Shown here in pieces: positions 1 to 8,357 of a stretch of DNA of 26,329 nucleotides; position 1 is the first letter of the stretch, and each line of letters opens with the position of its first letter. The position numbers and the translations under genes were made by a program. The notes beneath the pieces are model-generated. The model did not search any database. It was given only the letters and a program-made list of their open reading frames with translations, and was not told the DNA's origin. The DNA is from JBGPIT01 sp041485125 (lineage in GTDB: Bacteria > Desulfobacterota > Binatia > UTPRO1). The stretch covers positions 1 through 26,329 of the forward strand of contig JBGPIT010000022.1 in NCBI GenBank assembly GCA_041485125.1, in the 5' to 3' direction.

Positions 1-145
1 AGCCCGACGACGGCTCGAAGCAGTGACGGCCTTCCATGTCGTCCCAGCCGTAGTTGACGCCGGAGGGATTGCCGGCGACATAGTCGACCTCTTCCCAGCG
101 GCCCTGGCCGACGTCGCCGATGTAGATGTCGCCGTTCGCGTGTCG
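1..145 (-). pseudogene. PQQ-dependent sugar dehydrogenase (glucose/sorbosone dehydrogenase family), 5'-truncated fragment running off the left edge
   Basis: Read on the minus strand, this stretch encodes GDIYIGDVGQGRWEEVDY, then a VNYGWDDMEG segment and an HCFEP segment. These match the late blades of soluble PQQ-dependent aldose/sorbosone dehydrogenases, which typically read GDLYIGDVGQ...NYGW..MEG..C. These are periplasmic beta-propeller quinoproteins that oxidise sugars. The frame meets a TAA at 146-148, immediately before the recognisable part, and I found no start codon or upstream homologous sequence in the other frames. The first two thirds of the gene are therefore missing here. The C-terminal end lies outside the window. 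Either a real 5' deletion/rearrangement or an assembly junction would explain this. The 227 bases between this fragment and the next gene contain only a 10-bp direct repeat (CCTACGCCTG) around 231-260 and no gene I can support. Confidence 0.6.
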
Positions 146-372
146 TTACACCGCTCGGCGATTCGGGCGATCGTCGCCGTGTACCTCACGTACTCTCTGT
201 TGATGGTCTGCCGACACCGGGAAGTCAGCGTCCTACGCCTGTGCCGCGCCTACGCCTGCGATCAGGAGGGTCGACGCCCTTCGCAAATGGCAACGAGATC
301 CACGACCACCGACCGACGCTGGTGTTCGTCCCGGTCAGCGATGGGGGACGGATACTCTGTCCCGATCCGGCA

Positions 373-1230
373 TCAACACGTGGTCTTGATACGGATCTCG
401 ACCCCCTGCCCTGGCAGCATGACGCCGGTAAACGACCACTCGTTGTCGTTGCCGGTAGGCACGAGCAGGTGCGGAGCGGGATGGTACGTCTGGACGTCGA
501 CAGACCACGATGAAGGGAGCTGTTCGATCTTGAGCGTTACGTTGCGGGTCACTCTGCCCATCCACCAAATGATGATGTCCGGGCAATCGACGGTTTCGAT
601 AAACTCTAGCTCGACCGGTACCGTTTGGTCGTGGCGCTCGAGCTTCACCGGCAACTGAAGGGTCAGCCCACCGTTCGACAAGACGTTCGCGCCAGCAAGC
701 GCCGCGGCACCGACGTATTCATCTTTGCCGATCTTGGCGCGCGAATATCTCGTAGCGGCTCCGGGCGGGGTGCGATGGGAATCGAGCTCGTGGCGGACGT
801 GCGTTCTCAGTGCATCCTGCAAACCGACGATCGTATATTTGACTGCCGTATCCGATACGCAGAGTCCATCCTTGGACTGCCCCAGGCTCATCTTCAGCGA
901 CCAGTTCTCGCGCATCATCGGCTGGGTGATGACGTGTTGGCGAAACTCTTCCCACACGTCTGGAGGGACCGTGCGCTGCATTATGGCATCGAGTCCGCGA
1001 AGGAACGTATGTCGCGAAAGGCTGAGCTCGATGATCAGCGCGATCACCACTGAGATACACAATGCAATGCCCAGGTCACGAATGATCTCGCCAAAGAGGG
1101 AGTCGTGAAACCGTGACAGGTGCGAGCAGGCGATGAAGGCTACGCCACCTACGAAAAGGCTGATCAACATCCACGAGAGTCGCGGCGACTCGCTTTGATC
1201 GACGCGCGCGAGTTGGTTGGTCCTCTCCAT
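373..1230 (-). CDS. Membrane protein with two N-terminal transmembrane helices, unknown function
   Basis: The 285-residue product has two hydrophobic segments, at about residues 19-38 and 50-71, separated by a short loop. A soluble domain of about 210 residues follows. The order (TM hairpin, a basic stretch, then a mixed alpha/beta-looking domain rich in charged residues) suggests an inner-membrane anchored protein with a large soluble domain. I do not recognise a catalytic motif and assign no function. The ATG start is supported by a good Shine-Dalgarno, GGGAGGG, about 5 bases upstream on the minus strand. A near-perfect palindrome lies just upstream (1248-1264) and may be its operator. The gene is divergent from the ABC-F gene. 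Base composition is slightly less GC-rich than in the ABC-F gene. Confidence 0.8.
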   Translation of the reverse strand: MERTNQLARVDQSESPRLSWMLISLFVGGVAFIACSHLSRFHDSLFGEIIRDLGIALCISVVIALIIELSLSRHTFLRGLDAIMQRTVPPDVWEEFRQHVITQPMMRENWSLKMSLGQSKDGLCVSDTAVKYTIVGLQDALRTHVRHELDSHRTPPGAATRYSRAKIGKDEYVGAAALAGANVLSNGGLTLQLPVKLERHDQTVPVELEFIETVDCPDIIIWWMGRVTRNVTLKIEQLPSSWSVDVQTYHPAPHLLVPTGNDNEWSFTGVMLPGQGVEIRIKTTC

Positions 1231-1247
1231 GTTGCCCTCCCTGGGGT

Positions 1248-1264
1248 CCGGTGACTGTCACCGG
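1248..1264. promoter_or_regulatory. Interrupted perfect palindrome upstream of the two-TM protein gene (possible operator)
   Basis: CCGGTGAC, one T, then GTCACCGG: 8-bp arms that are exact reverse complements around a single central base. It lies 18 bases upstream of the start codon at 1230, between the start and any upstream promoter, in the divergent spacer with the ABC-F gene. The symmetry and position suit a dimeric regulator, but no regulator is identified. In GC-rich DNA such a site can arise by chance. Confidence 0.35.
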
Positions 1265-1496
1265 TCGTTACCGTCGACGCTTCTACAACGGCGGCGTTCA
1301 CGCCGAGATACGCGAATCGGCGACGCGACTCCTCCCGCATCGATTTGTCGCTTCATCGTGAGACAAAGCGCGAGTGGTGCGCCGAATCGCTGGCGTCGCC
1401 GGCGTCGTGGCGGACTCCAGCGCCGGCGACATTCGCCGCCGATCGAACGACCTGCTCGACCGTAGGGCGCCGCCGGTCTACAACCGCTCTCCCCGC

Positions 1497-3119
1497 ATGA
1501 TCCGTCTCGAGTCGATCTCCAAGCAGCATAGCGGCCGCATCCTCTTTCTCGAGGCCTCGATGGCCGTGTTCCGCGGCGAGAAGATCGGACTCGTCGGTCC
1601 GAACGGCGCCGGCAAGTCGACCATCTTCCGCATGATCGTCGGCGAGGAGGAGCCGGATTCCGGCAACGTGCTCGTCGAGAAGCGGGTCAGCGTCGGCTAC
1701 TTCTCGCAGTCGGTCGGCGAGATGGGCGGCCGGTCCGTGCTCGAGGAGGCGATGGCCGGTGCGGGCGAGGTCTCCGCCGTCGCACACGAGCTGCACCATC
1801 TCGAGCTCGCCATGGCCGACCCGGCGCGCGCCGACGACCTCGACCGTCTGGTCGCACGGTTCGGCGAGGTGCAGGCGCGCTTCGACGACCTCGACGGCTA
1901 CGGGCTCGAGTCGCGGGCGCGCGAGATCTTGGCGGGGCTCGGCTTCGCTCCGGAGATCGTCGAGCGTGACGCCGGCGAGCTCTCGGGCGGATGGAAGATG
2001 CGCGCCGCCCTCGCCCGCATCCTGCTCATGCAACCCGACGCGCTTCTGCTCGACGAGCCGACCAATCACCTCGACATCGAGTCGATCCTCTGGCTCGAGG
2101 GCTTCCTCCGCGACTTCGAGGGCGCGCTCATCATGACCTCGCACGATCGCGAGTTCATGAACCGCCTGGTCACGAAGATCTTCGAGATCGACGGCGGCGA
2201 GCTCACCGCCTACACCGGCGACTACGACTTCTACGAGCGCCAGTGCGCGGTCAACGCGCAGCAGGCCGAGGCGCAGTACGCGCGCCAGCAGGCGATGCTC
2301 GCCAAGGAAGAGGCCTTCATCGCCCGTTTCAAGGCGCGCGCCAGCCATGCCGCGCAGGTCCAGTCGCGCGTGAAGAAGCTCGACAAGATCGAGAAGGTCG
2401 AGCCGCCGCGACGCCGGCGCGTGGTGCAGTTCGATTTCCCGCAGCCGTCACGCTCCGGCGACGACGTCGCCAAGCTCGCGCACGTCGACAAGGGATGGGG
2501 CGCACGGCGGGTCTACACCGACTTCGACTTCGTCATCCGCCGGCGCGAGCGCTGGTGCGTGATGGGCGTCAACGGCGCCGGCAAGAGCACGCTGCTGAAG
2601 CTGATCGCCGGCGAGGTGCAACCCGACGCCGGCCAGGTGGCGCTCGGCGCGAGCGTCAAGCTCGGCTACTTCGCGCAGCACGCGATGGATCTGCTCGATC
2701 CGATCCGCACCGTGATCGAGACGCTCGAGACCGCGCATCCGCGCGCCTCGCTCGGCTCACTCCGCACGCTCGCCGGCGCCTTCGATTTCTCGGGCGACGA
2801 CATCGACAAGAGCTGCCGCGTGTTGTCCGGCGGTGAGCGGGCGCGGCTGATCCTCGCGGCCATGCTCTTCGACCCGCCGAACCTTCTGGTCCTCGACGAG
2901 CCGACCAACCATCTCGATCTCGCCACCAAGGAGATGCTGACGAGCGCCCTCGCCGACTTCGACGGCACGATGATCTTCGTCTCGCACGACCGCACGGTGC
3001 TGCGCGGTCTCTCGAATCGGGTGCTCGAGATCGGCAGCGAAGACGGCCCGCGCCAATATGCCGGCGGCTATGCGGAGTACGTCGCCCAGATGGGGTACGA
3101 GGCGCCCGGCGCGCGGTGA
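1497..3119 (+). CDS. ABC-F family ATPase (translation factor-like, tandem ATP-binding cassettes)
   Basis: The 540-residue protein has two ABC ATPase domains and no membrane segments. Domain 1 has Walker A GPNGAGKST (about residue 34), signature LSGGWKMR (about 162) and Walker B LLLDEPTNHLD (about 183). Domain 2 has GVNGAGKST, LSGGERAR and LVLDEPTNHLD. The two are joined by a charged, Gln/Lys/Arg-rich linker of about 80 residues, the P-site tRNA interaction motif region of ABC-F proteins. ABC-F proteins act on the ribosome to resolve stalled or non-productive states; some confer antibiotic protection. The length and the lack of a long C-terminal coiled coil resemble the EttA/YbiT group more than Uup, so I give no gene symbol. 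The reading frame extends upstream to 1374. I chose the ATG at 1497 because MIRLESISK is the standard start of the first cassette and the extension is Arg-rich and non-homologous. Confidence 0.93.
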   Translation: MIRLESISKQHSGRILFLEASMAVFRGEKIGLVGPNGAGKSTIFRMIVGEEEPDSGNVLVEKRVSVGYFSQSVGEMGGRSVLEEAMAGAGEVSAVAHELHHLELAMADPARADDLDRLVARFGEVQARFDDLDGYGLESRAREILAGLGFAPEIVERDAGELSGGWKMRAALARILLMQPDALLLDEPTNHLDIESILWLEGFLRDFEGALIMTSHDREFMNRLVTKIFEIDGGELTAYTGDYDFYERQCAVNAQQAEAQYARQQAMLAKEEAFIARFKARASHAAQVQSRVKKLDKIEKVEPPRRRRVVQFDFPQPSRSGDDVAKLAHVDKGWGARRVYTDFDFVIRRRERWCVMGVNGAGKSTLLKLIAGEVQPDAGQVALGASVKLGYFAQHAMDLLDPIRTVIETLETAHPRASLGSLRTLAGAFDFSGDDIDKSCRVLSGGERARLILAAMLFDPPNLLVLDEPTNHLDLATKEMLTSALADFDGTMIFVSHDRTVLRGLSNRVLEIGSEDGPRQYAGGYAEYVAQMGYEAPGAR

Positions 3120-3161
3120 TACCCCCGGCGCCGGCGGCAGAGCGTCAGTCGACGCCGAGGT

Positions 3162-4613
3162 CTACATACCACCGCACCCGACCAGCCAGTACGAGTCCGC
3201 GCTGGCGTTCGCGCCGCACGTGTTCTTGAACCGGACCCGCACCTGATTGATCCCGAGCTGAAAGAGCGCCGAGAGATCGTGCGGAGCGGTGTGCGTGATC
3301 GAGCCTGAGCAGCCGTTGCTGTAGTCGTGATCGAACTCCGCCGTCGTCTGGTCCGGACGCGTGACGGTGACGAGGATCTCGTCGTCGACGAAAACCTCGC
3401 CGTTGCCATCCGGCTCTGCCGAGAGCACGACCGTGCCGCCTGTGTAGTTGAAGTCGACGGTGCGATCGAAGAACACCGCACCCGTGCCGGCGGAGTAGCG
3501 CCGGAACCGCACGTGGATCGGCACCTGGCACGCACTCGGCGCCGGGCAAAACGGACTCGAGAGCACGTGCCCGACGAGACCGAGCAGCTCGCCTGCGCGT
3601 GGCGCCTCCAAGAACATGAGCTCCTCGGTCAGGCAGTCGTGCGTGCGGACGAGACAGGTCTCGTAGTCCGCAAGCGACGCGATCGGTGCGACGCCATGAG
3701 CGGCGCAGTCGACGCCCAACCCGGTCACGTCACCACCGTTGTCTGCATTGATGGCCTGGAACGCGACGCCGCCGCACTTGGAGGTGATCTTTAGCGAGAG
3801 TTGTCCACGCGCGTCGGCGATCTTCGAAAACGCCTTGTCGCATTTAGCACGCGCTTTCGTGACACATGGCTGATCGTCGGGCTTCTTTTGAATGCAGGTG
3901 AACACCGCGTCGACGCACTTCTCGAGACTCCCCAACTTCGCGAGGACGAATTTCGCTCCCGCCTTACGGACGGCGTCGCCGCACTTGACGAGGTCTTTGC
4001 CGAGCCCTCCCGGGTCGCCGACGTCGCCGTCGCCGCCGTAGTTCGTGAAGCATGAGTCCGCACCGCCGTCGACTCCGACGAGATCGAGGGACGCGTCGAT
4101 CCGCGGGTGCTCGAAGGAGAGGAGCCGGCCAGCCCGACAGTCCTGCTGGCGCGCGACGCACTGACCGACGCTGACGGCGTCCGTCACCACCGTGCCGAAC
4201 TCCGCGACGCATTCGATGCCGATCAGGCCGTCGGCGAGGCCGGCAGCGCGCAAGAGATCGTCGGCCGAGAGTGCGCTGCACTTCTGGGCGATCGTCGCGG
4301 AGACCTTCCCCTGCGCGGCGGCAACCTTGGCCAACGCCGATTCACAGGTCGCGCCCGCTTTTACCAGGCACTGCGCATTGCTGTTCTTCGTCTGAATGCA
4401 CTTCGACACTTGGCTCGCGCACTTGCCGAGCTCCTTGAGCTTCTTCGCCACCAAGGTGCGGGCCGATTTCTTGATCGCACGCTGGCATTTGTCGGCACTG
4501 GCGGCCGCGCCCGGATCGTCGAGTCCCCCGCCGACCGGGCCGGCGACGGCTTCGAACTGCGAGAACATAGCGGCGTAGAGCAACGCCACCATCGCCAGGC
4601 GGAGGAATCTCAT
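3162..4613 (-). CDS. Secreted protein with a duplicated nine-cysteine helical module and a C-terminal beta domain, unknown function
   Basis: The 483-residue product starts with a signal peptide (MRFLRLAMVALLYAAMF, cleavage probably near AVAG at 22-25). Residues 40-160 and 208-328 are two copies of the same Lys/Ala-rich, probably helical module. Each has nine cysteines at identical spacing and a CIQ-K motif in the middle. Residues about 360-480 form a Gly/Val/Asp-rich domain with four more cysteines, predicted beta-sandwich. Even cysteine pairing and export imply a disulfide-stabilised periplasmic or extracellular protein. No catalytic motif is recognisable. A Shine-Dalgarno GAGGG lies about 9 bases before the ATG. 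The gene starts 34 bases after the stop of the TSP3 protein gene on the same strand, which suggests co-transcription. It converges with the ABC-F gene, 42 bases away. Confidence 0.88.
   Translation of the reverse strand: MRFLRLAMVALLYAAMFSQFEAVAGPVGGGLDDPGAAASADKCQRAIKKSARTLVAKKLKELGKCASQVSKCIQTKNSNAQCLVKAGATCESALAKVAAAQGKVSATIAQKCSALSADDLLRAAGLADGLIGIECVAEFGTVVTDAVSVGQCVARQQDCRAGRLLSFEHPRIDASLDLVGVDGGADSCFTNYGGDGDVGDPGGLGKDLVKCGDAVRKAGAKFVLAKLGSLEKCVDAVFTCIQKKPDDQPCVTKARAKCDKAFSKIADARGQLSLKITSKCGGVAFQAINADNGGDVTGLGVDCAAHGVAPIASLADYETCLVRTHDCLTEELMFLEAPRAGELLGLVGHVLSSPFCPAPSACQVPIHVRFRRYSAGTGAVFFDRTVDFNYTGGTVVLSAEPDGNGEVFVDDEILVTVTRPDQTTAEFDHDYSNGCSGSITHTAPHDLSALFQLGINQVRVRFKNTCGANASADSYWLVGCGGM
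3630..4496 (-). repeat. Internal duplication of a nine-Cys module (copies 4134-4496 and 3630-3992)
   Basis: The two copies inside the 483-residue protein are offset by exactly 168 residues. Cysteines are at 43, 65, 72, 82, 90, 112, 135, 152 and 159 in copy 1, and at 211, 233, 240, 250, 258, 280, 303, 320 and 327 in copy 2. Both give the pattern C-x21-C-x6-C-x9-C-x7-C-x21-C-x22-C-x16-C-x6-C. Most other residues have diverged apart from Lys/Ala-rich positions and CIQ-K, so the cysteine framework appears to be what selection has kept. Confidence 0.9.
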
Positions 4614-4647
4614 GTCGACTTTCCCTCTGCGCGCATGGCTCGCGGCG

Positions 4648-6882
4648 CTACTGGCAGCGCAGGCGGCGATTCAAGTCGCAACGCGCCGGAGTGAACGAGA
4701 GCTCACCACAGCGCGACGCGGCTCCGCCGCCGGCGGCGTCATCGAGCTCGATCGCCGCGGAGAGTGGGATGTCGTAGCCGACCGTCTGCAGCTGCGACCC
4801 GATCGTGTACGTCCCGCCCTTGCCTTTGATCTTGACCGAGATGAGACCCGGTGAGTCCGAGCCGGTCTTGATGATGATCTTGCTGATGCCGTTGTGCGCG
4901 GGGGGCTTGCGCTTGTCGACGAACTTCCAGCGCTTGCCGCGGCGAGCAGTCCAGCCGGCCGTGCCATCGAAGGCGCCTGGCGGTATCACGAGGTTCGCGG
5001 CCGGTGCCGGGTCGAGGACGCTGAATCCGACCGCGTCCCGGATCGCGACCTCGATACCGTTTGCGACCGGGTCGAGCGGAGGCGTGATCGGCACCGGCAC
5101 GACGAAGGTCGCGTCGTAGCGTAGCTGCCGGAAGACGATCCTGTCGATGTCCGCCGTGCTGACGTCCCGCAGCTCGAGCAGCGTTTTGGTCGTCGTGTTG
5201 CCCGCGCCCGCCGCCGTGCAGATGTCGCAGACGTCGCCGACATCGTCCGCGTCCGCGTCGTCCTGCGTCGGGTTGGGGATCGCGGCGCAGTTGTCGCACA
5301 CGTCGCCGACACCGTCGCCGTCCGAGTCCTGCTGGAGGTAGTTGTTGGGCATCGACGGGCAGCGATCGCACGCGTCGCCGTACAGATCGCCGTCGGCATT
5401 CGCCTGGTCGGGGTTCGCCACGAAGGTGCAGTTGTCGCAGTAGTCGCCGACACCGTCACCGTCGGCGTCGGGCTGAGACGGATCCGACTGCGTTGGACAG
5501 ACGTCGCACACGTCGCCGATCCCGTCGTGATCGACGTCCTCTTGGCCGGGGTTCACAGCGGTCGGGCAGTTGTCGCACACGTCACCGCGACCGTCGCCGT
5601 CGGTGTCCGCGTTGTTCGCATTCGCGGTCGCCGGACAATGATCGACGGGGCACGTGTTGCCGCGGAACCCCGGATCGCCGAAGCCGTCGCCGTCGGAGTC
5701 GGTACACGGATCGCACGCGTCGCCGAGGCCGTCGTGGTCGGCGTTGCTCTGGGCCGGGTTGAAGACCGTCGGGCAGTTGTCGCAGGCGCCGACGCCGTCG
5801 CCATCCGGGTCGGTGAGCGGAGAGACGGGACACGGGTTCAACGCGAGCGCGAGCCCGTCGACGTCGTCGGTCGCGGCGAGGCCGAGAGCGGCCGCGGATC
5901 TGTAGACGCCGGGGCTCGTCGGACCGCTCCCGTCGTACGGCAAGATCGCGATCCACACGTCGGCTGGGCTGTGGGTGAGACCCAACGTCGGCGATCCGGG
6001 TGCCAATGAGAAGAATATGACCTCGGCAGCAGTGAAGGGATCGAGCGCCGTGAAGTACACCTCCAACGCGTCGATGTCGTCGCAGACCGGTGGCGCGCAC
6101 CCGGCCGGCCCGGAGACGAGACCGAGGTCAACCGCCGTGATGAACGTCGTGTATGCTCGCGGCGGGTGCTCGTCGGGAAACCGACAAACGAAAGAGACGT
6201 CCGCGGGACCGCGCCCAGTCGCCGCCAAGGTCGGCGACCCAGGCGCGAAGGATACGGCGACGCAGCCGCTTCGCGGGATGACGTCCCAGTCGAAGTCGCC
6301 GATGTCGTCGGCGTACGGCGGACCGGGAGAGGCGACGCTCTCGATGAGCCCGAGGCCGAGCCCGGGATAGCAGGTGAGAGGCGCCGCGAGCGGTGACCCG
6401 TCGCCGTCGAGCACCTGCGTATTGCCGGAACCGAGGCCGCACGCAGGATCGGACGAGCTGAAGATGTCGCTCGCCGCTTCCGGCTGCATCCCGGGCGACA
6501 CGCCGTTCGCCTCCGAGAACACGTCGGGAGTGAAAGGTCCGGCCGCGCCGAGCGAGCCACGACGCACCGACACGAAGAGCGTCGCGTGATCCAGCACGTC
6601 GTAAAACGGGATGTAGAATCGTTCGAGCGAGAGACCGTCGATCACGTCGCCGGCGGCGAAGTGGAACCCGCTCGCAACCGGTGGCGAGAGCGCCGGCGGC
6701 GGCGTCGCCGGCTCGAGCACGTCGGCGGCCGTCGCGCCGATCAACGCCAGGGTGCTCGAGTCCGGGTGCAGGACGAAGGATTGGGCTGCGGCGTGGGCCG
6801 GAACGAGCAGGACCGCGGCCACCGCGAGCACGGTCGCGCAAGCGGAACATGTCGGGCGGCGTGAATCGCTGGAACGCTGCAT
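4648..6882 (-). CDS. Secreted thrombospondin type 3 repeat protein, unknown function
   Basis: The 744-residue product has a signal peptide (hydrophobic core about 17-30, AHAAAQ cleavage region). Residues 35-350 hold three related segments with the theme PxSxTL...ADV followed by LGL...D-IDxL. Residues 358-556 carry tandem calcium-binding thrombospondin type 3 repeats (DADGDGVGD.CDNCP pattern), with Asp ladders and paired cysteines. Residues about 566-735 are a Lys/Gly-rich beta domain with GKRWKF and VKIKGKGG motifs and a closing CGELSF. TSP3 arrays form rigid calcium-loaded rods, so a structural or surface-display role is inferred. No enzyme motif was found. The ATG is preceded by TTAGGAAACC, a moderate Shine-Dalgarno, and a sigma70-like promoter lies about 55 bases upstream. 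It is probably the first gene of a unit with the nine-Cys protein. Confidence 0.9.
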   Translation of the reverse strand: MQRSSDSRRPTCSACATVLAVAAVLLVPAHAAAQSFVLHPDSSTLALIGATAADVLEPATPPPALSPPVASGFHFAAGDVIDGLSLERFYIPFYDVLDHATLFVSVRRGSLGAAGPFTPDVFSEANGVSPGMQPEAASDIFSSSDPACGLGSGNTQVLDGDGSPLAAPLTCYPGLGLGLIESVASPGPPYADDIGDFDWDVIPRSGCVAVSFAPGSPTLAATGRGPADVSFVCRFPDEHPPRAYTTFITAVDLGLVSGPAGCAPPVCDDIDALEVYFTALDPFTAAEVIFFSLAPGSPTLGLTHSPADVWIAILPYDGSGPTSPGVYRSAAALGLAATDDVDGLALALNPCPVSPLTDPDGDGVGACDNCPTVFNPAQSNADHDGLGDACDPCTDSDGDGFGDPGFRGNTCPVDHCPATANANNADTDGDGRGDVCDNCPTAVNPGQEDVDHDGIGDVCDVCPTQSDPSQPDADGDGVGDYCDNCTFVANPDQANADGDLYGDACDRCPSMPNNYLQQDSDGDGVGDVCDNCAAIPNPTQDDADADDVGDVCDICTAAGAGNTTTKTLLELRDVSTADIDRIVFRQLRYDATFVVPVPITPPLDPVANGIEVAIRDAVGFSVLDPAPAANLVIPPGAFDGTAGWTARRGKRWKFVDKRKPPAHNGISKIIIKTGSDSPGLISVKIKGKGGTYTIGSQLQTVGYDIPLSAAIELDDAAGGGAASRCGELSFTPARCDLNRRLRCQ

Positions 6883-6934
6883 GGTTTCCTAATCTCCACC
6901 GCGCACGTACCAGCGCAATGGCCAGGACGGCGCG

Positions 6935-6964
6935 ACGCTACGTCAGTGATGTCGAGAGTGTCAA
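6935..6964 (-). promoter_or_regulatory. Sigma70-like promoter for the TSP3 protein gene
   Basis: On the minus strand a consensus -35 box TTGACA (6959-6964) is followed after 18 bases by TAGCGT (6935-6940), a weak -10 box. The start codon is at 6882, leaving a leader of roughly 45 bases. The -35 box is perfect; the -10 keeps the key first two bases and the last T. Confidence 0.45.
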
Positions 6965-7041
6965 CGAAAAACGCGCTGCGCCATAGCATCAGTCGTCGCG
7001 TATGCCATTGTCGTTGCGCGACGGCGCGCTCGGCGATCGGC

Positions 7042-8274
7042 TCACGCCGCGGACGGTCCAGGTCGAAAGCGCACCCGCATCTCCTTCACGCCGTTGATGA
7101 AGGTGGAACGCAGGCGCCGGGGCGGTGCCGTGAGCTCGACGTCGTGCATGCGCGTCACCAGCCCGCGGAAGATCTCGTGGAGCTCGAGCCGGGCGAGGTT
7201 CGCGCCGAGACAGTAGTGCTCGCCGAAGCCGAACGCGACGTGGTCATTGGGAGCGCGGCGGACGTCGAATACGTCGGGGCGATCGAAGACGTCCTCGTCG
7301 CGGTTCGCGGACGCGTACCAGAGCATCAGCTTCTGGTCCGGCTCGATCCTTTGGCCGCGGAGCTCGACCGCCGTCAGCGACTGCCGGCGGAAGCAGTGCA
7401 CGGCGGGAGCGAAGCGCAGGATCTCCTCGACGGCGCTCGGCAGCAGCGCCGGCTCTCGGCGAAGCGCACCGAGCTCGCCGGGATGCTCGATCAGCGCCAA
7501 CATGCCGTTGGTCGTCACCGTGCGCGTGGTCTCGTTGCCGGCGATCAAGAGCAGCAGAAAAAAGAAATTGAACTCCATGTCGGAGAGGCGCGCGCCGTCG
7601 AGCTCGGCCTCCAGCAACGCGCTGGCGAGATCGTCACGCGGCTCCCGCCGCGCGCGCTCGCGCAGCTTGTCGGCATAGAAGAACATCTCCGCGAACGCTT
7701 CCTGCGCACCCTTGTCGGAAATGGGCTTGCCGTTCTCGTCGTAGTCGGGATCGTCGAAGCCGACCATTTTGTTGCCGATCTCGTAGACGTGATGGCGGTC
7801 CTCGTCGGGCACGCCCATCATGTCCGCGATCACCCACAGCGGCAGGCGCGCCGCGACGTCCTCGACGAAATCACATTCGCCCTTCTCGATGACGTCGTCG
7901 ATGATCGTGCGGACCGTCGCCCGAATGCGCTCGTGCAGATTCTCGATCACCCGCGGCGTGAACGCCTTGCTGATGAGTTGGCGGTACAGGCGGTGCTTGG
8001 GCGGATCCATGTTGAGCATGATCGATTGCACGTACGGCAAATCGGCCGGTGAGGGATCGCGCAGCAGCGTGCCCTGCCGCTCCGACGAGAAGAGCTCGGG
8101 GTGCTTCGAGACGAACCTCACATCGTCATATTTCGTGATCGCCCAGAAGCCCGGACCGTCTTTCTCGTCATGCCAGAAGACGGGAGCCTCGCGCCGCAGC
8201 AGCCGGAACATGTCGTGCGGCGTGCCGCGCTGGAACACGTCGGCATTGGTGAGGTCGACGTCGCGGAGCTGCAT
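7042..8274 (-). CDS. Cytochrome P450, bacterial soluble class (CYP125/CYP142-like steroid or terpenoid hydroxylase type)
   Basis: The 410-residue monooxygenase has all P450 landmarks. These are the I-helix oxygen-activation motif AGNETTR (about 245-251), the K-helix ExxR motif EILR (284-287) and the heme-binding loop FGFGEHYCLGANLAR with the axial ligand Cys355. It is soluble, with no N-terminal anchor, and would take electrons from a ferredoxin and reductase not encoded nearby. The HYCLGANLAR loop and the overall length fit the CYP families that hydroxylate sterols, terpenes or fatty acyl compounds in actinobacteria and proteobacteria. The actual substrate is unknown. The frame extends 13 codons further, to a GTG at 8313. 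I prefer ATG 8274 because MQLRDVDLTNADVF resembles the family's usual beginning. The GT4 gene lies upstream on the same strand, with a tandem repeat between them. Confidence 0.93.
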   Translation of the reverse strand: MQLRDVDLTNADVFQRGTPHDMFRLLRREAPVFWHDEKDGPGFWAITKYDDVRFVSKHPELFSSERQGTLLRDPSPADLPYVQSIMLNMDPPKHRLYRQLISKAFTPRVIENLHERIRATVRTIIDDVIEKGECDFVEDVAARLPLWVIADMMGVPDEDRHHVYEIGNKMVGFDDPDYDENGKPISDKGAQEAFAEMFFYADKLRERARREPRDDLASALLEAELDGARLSDMEFNFFFLLLLIAGNETTRTVTTNGMLALIEHPGELGALRREPALLPSAVEEILRFAPAVHCFRRQSLTAVELRGQRIEPDQKLMLWYASANRDEDVFDRPDVFDVRRAPNDHVAFGFGEHYCLGANLARLELHEIFRGLVTRMHDVELTAPPRRLRSTFINGVKEMRVRFRPGPSAA

Positions 8275-8357
8275 CGTCAGCTTCGAGAGACGCGGCAGAT
8301 GACCGATATCCACGGCACGGGGCGCCAGCTTGCCTCGCCCCGAGTGCCAGCGTCAAT

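Noticed and set aside
1353..2348. Minus-strand open frame of 331 codons over the ABC-F gene
   Set aside because: Shadow of the ABC-F coding sequence with Leu/Glu/Ala-biased noise; no domain.
5200..5810. Regularly spaced near-identical GTCGCCGAC/GTCGCACAC units that look like a CRISPR or minisatellite
   Set aside because: They are the coding sequence of the tandem thrombospondin type 3 repeats on the minus strand; the unit is not constant and has no spacer structure.
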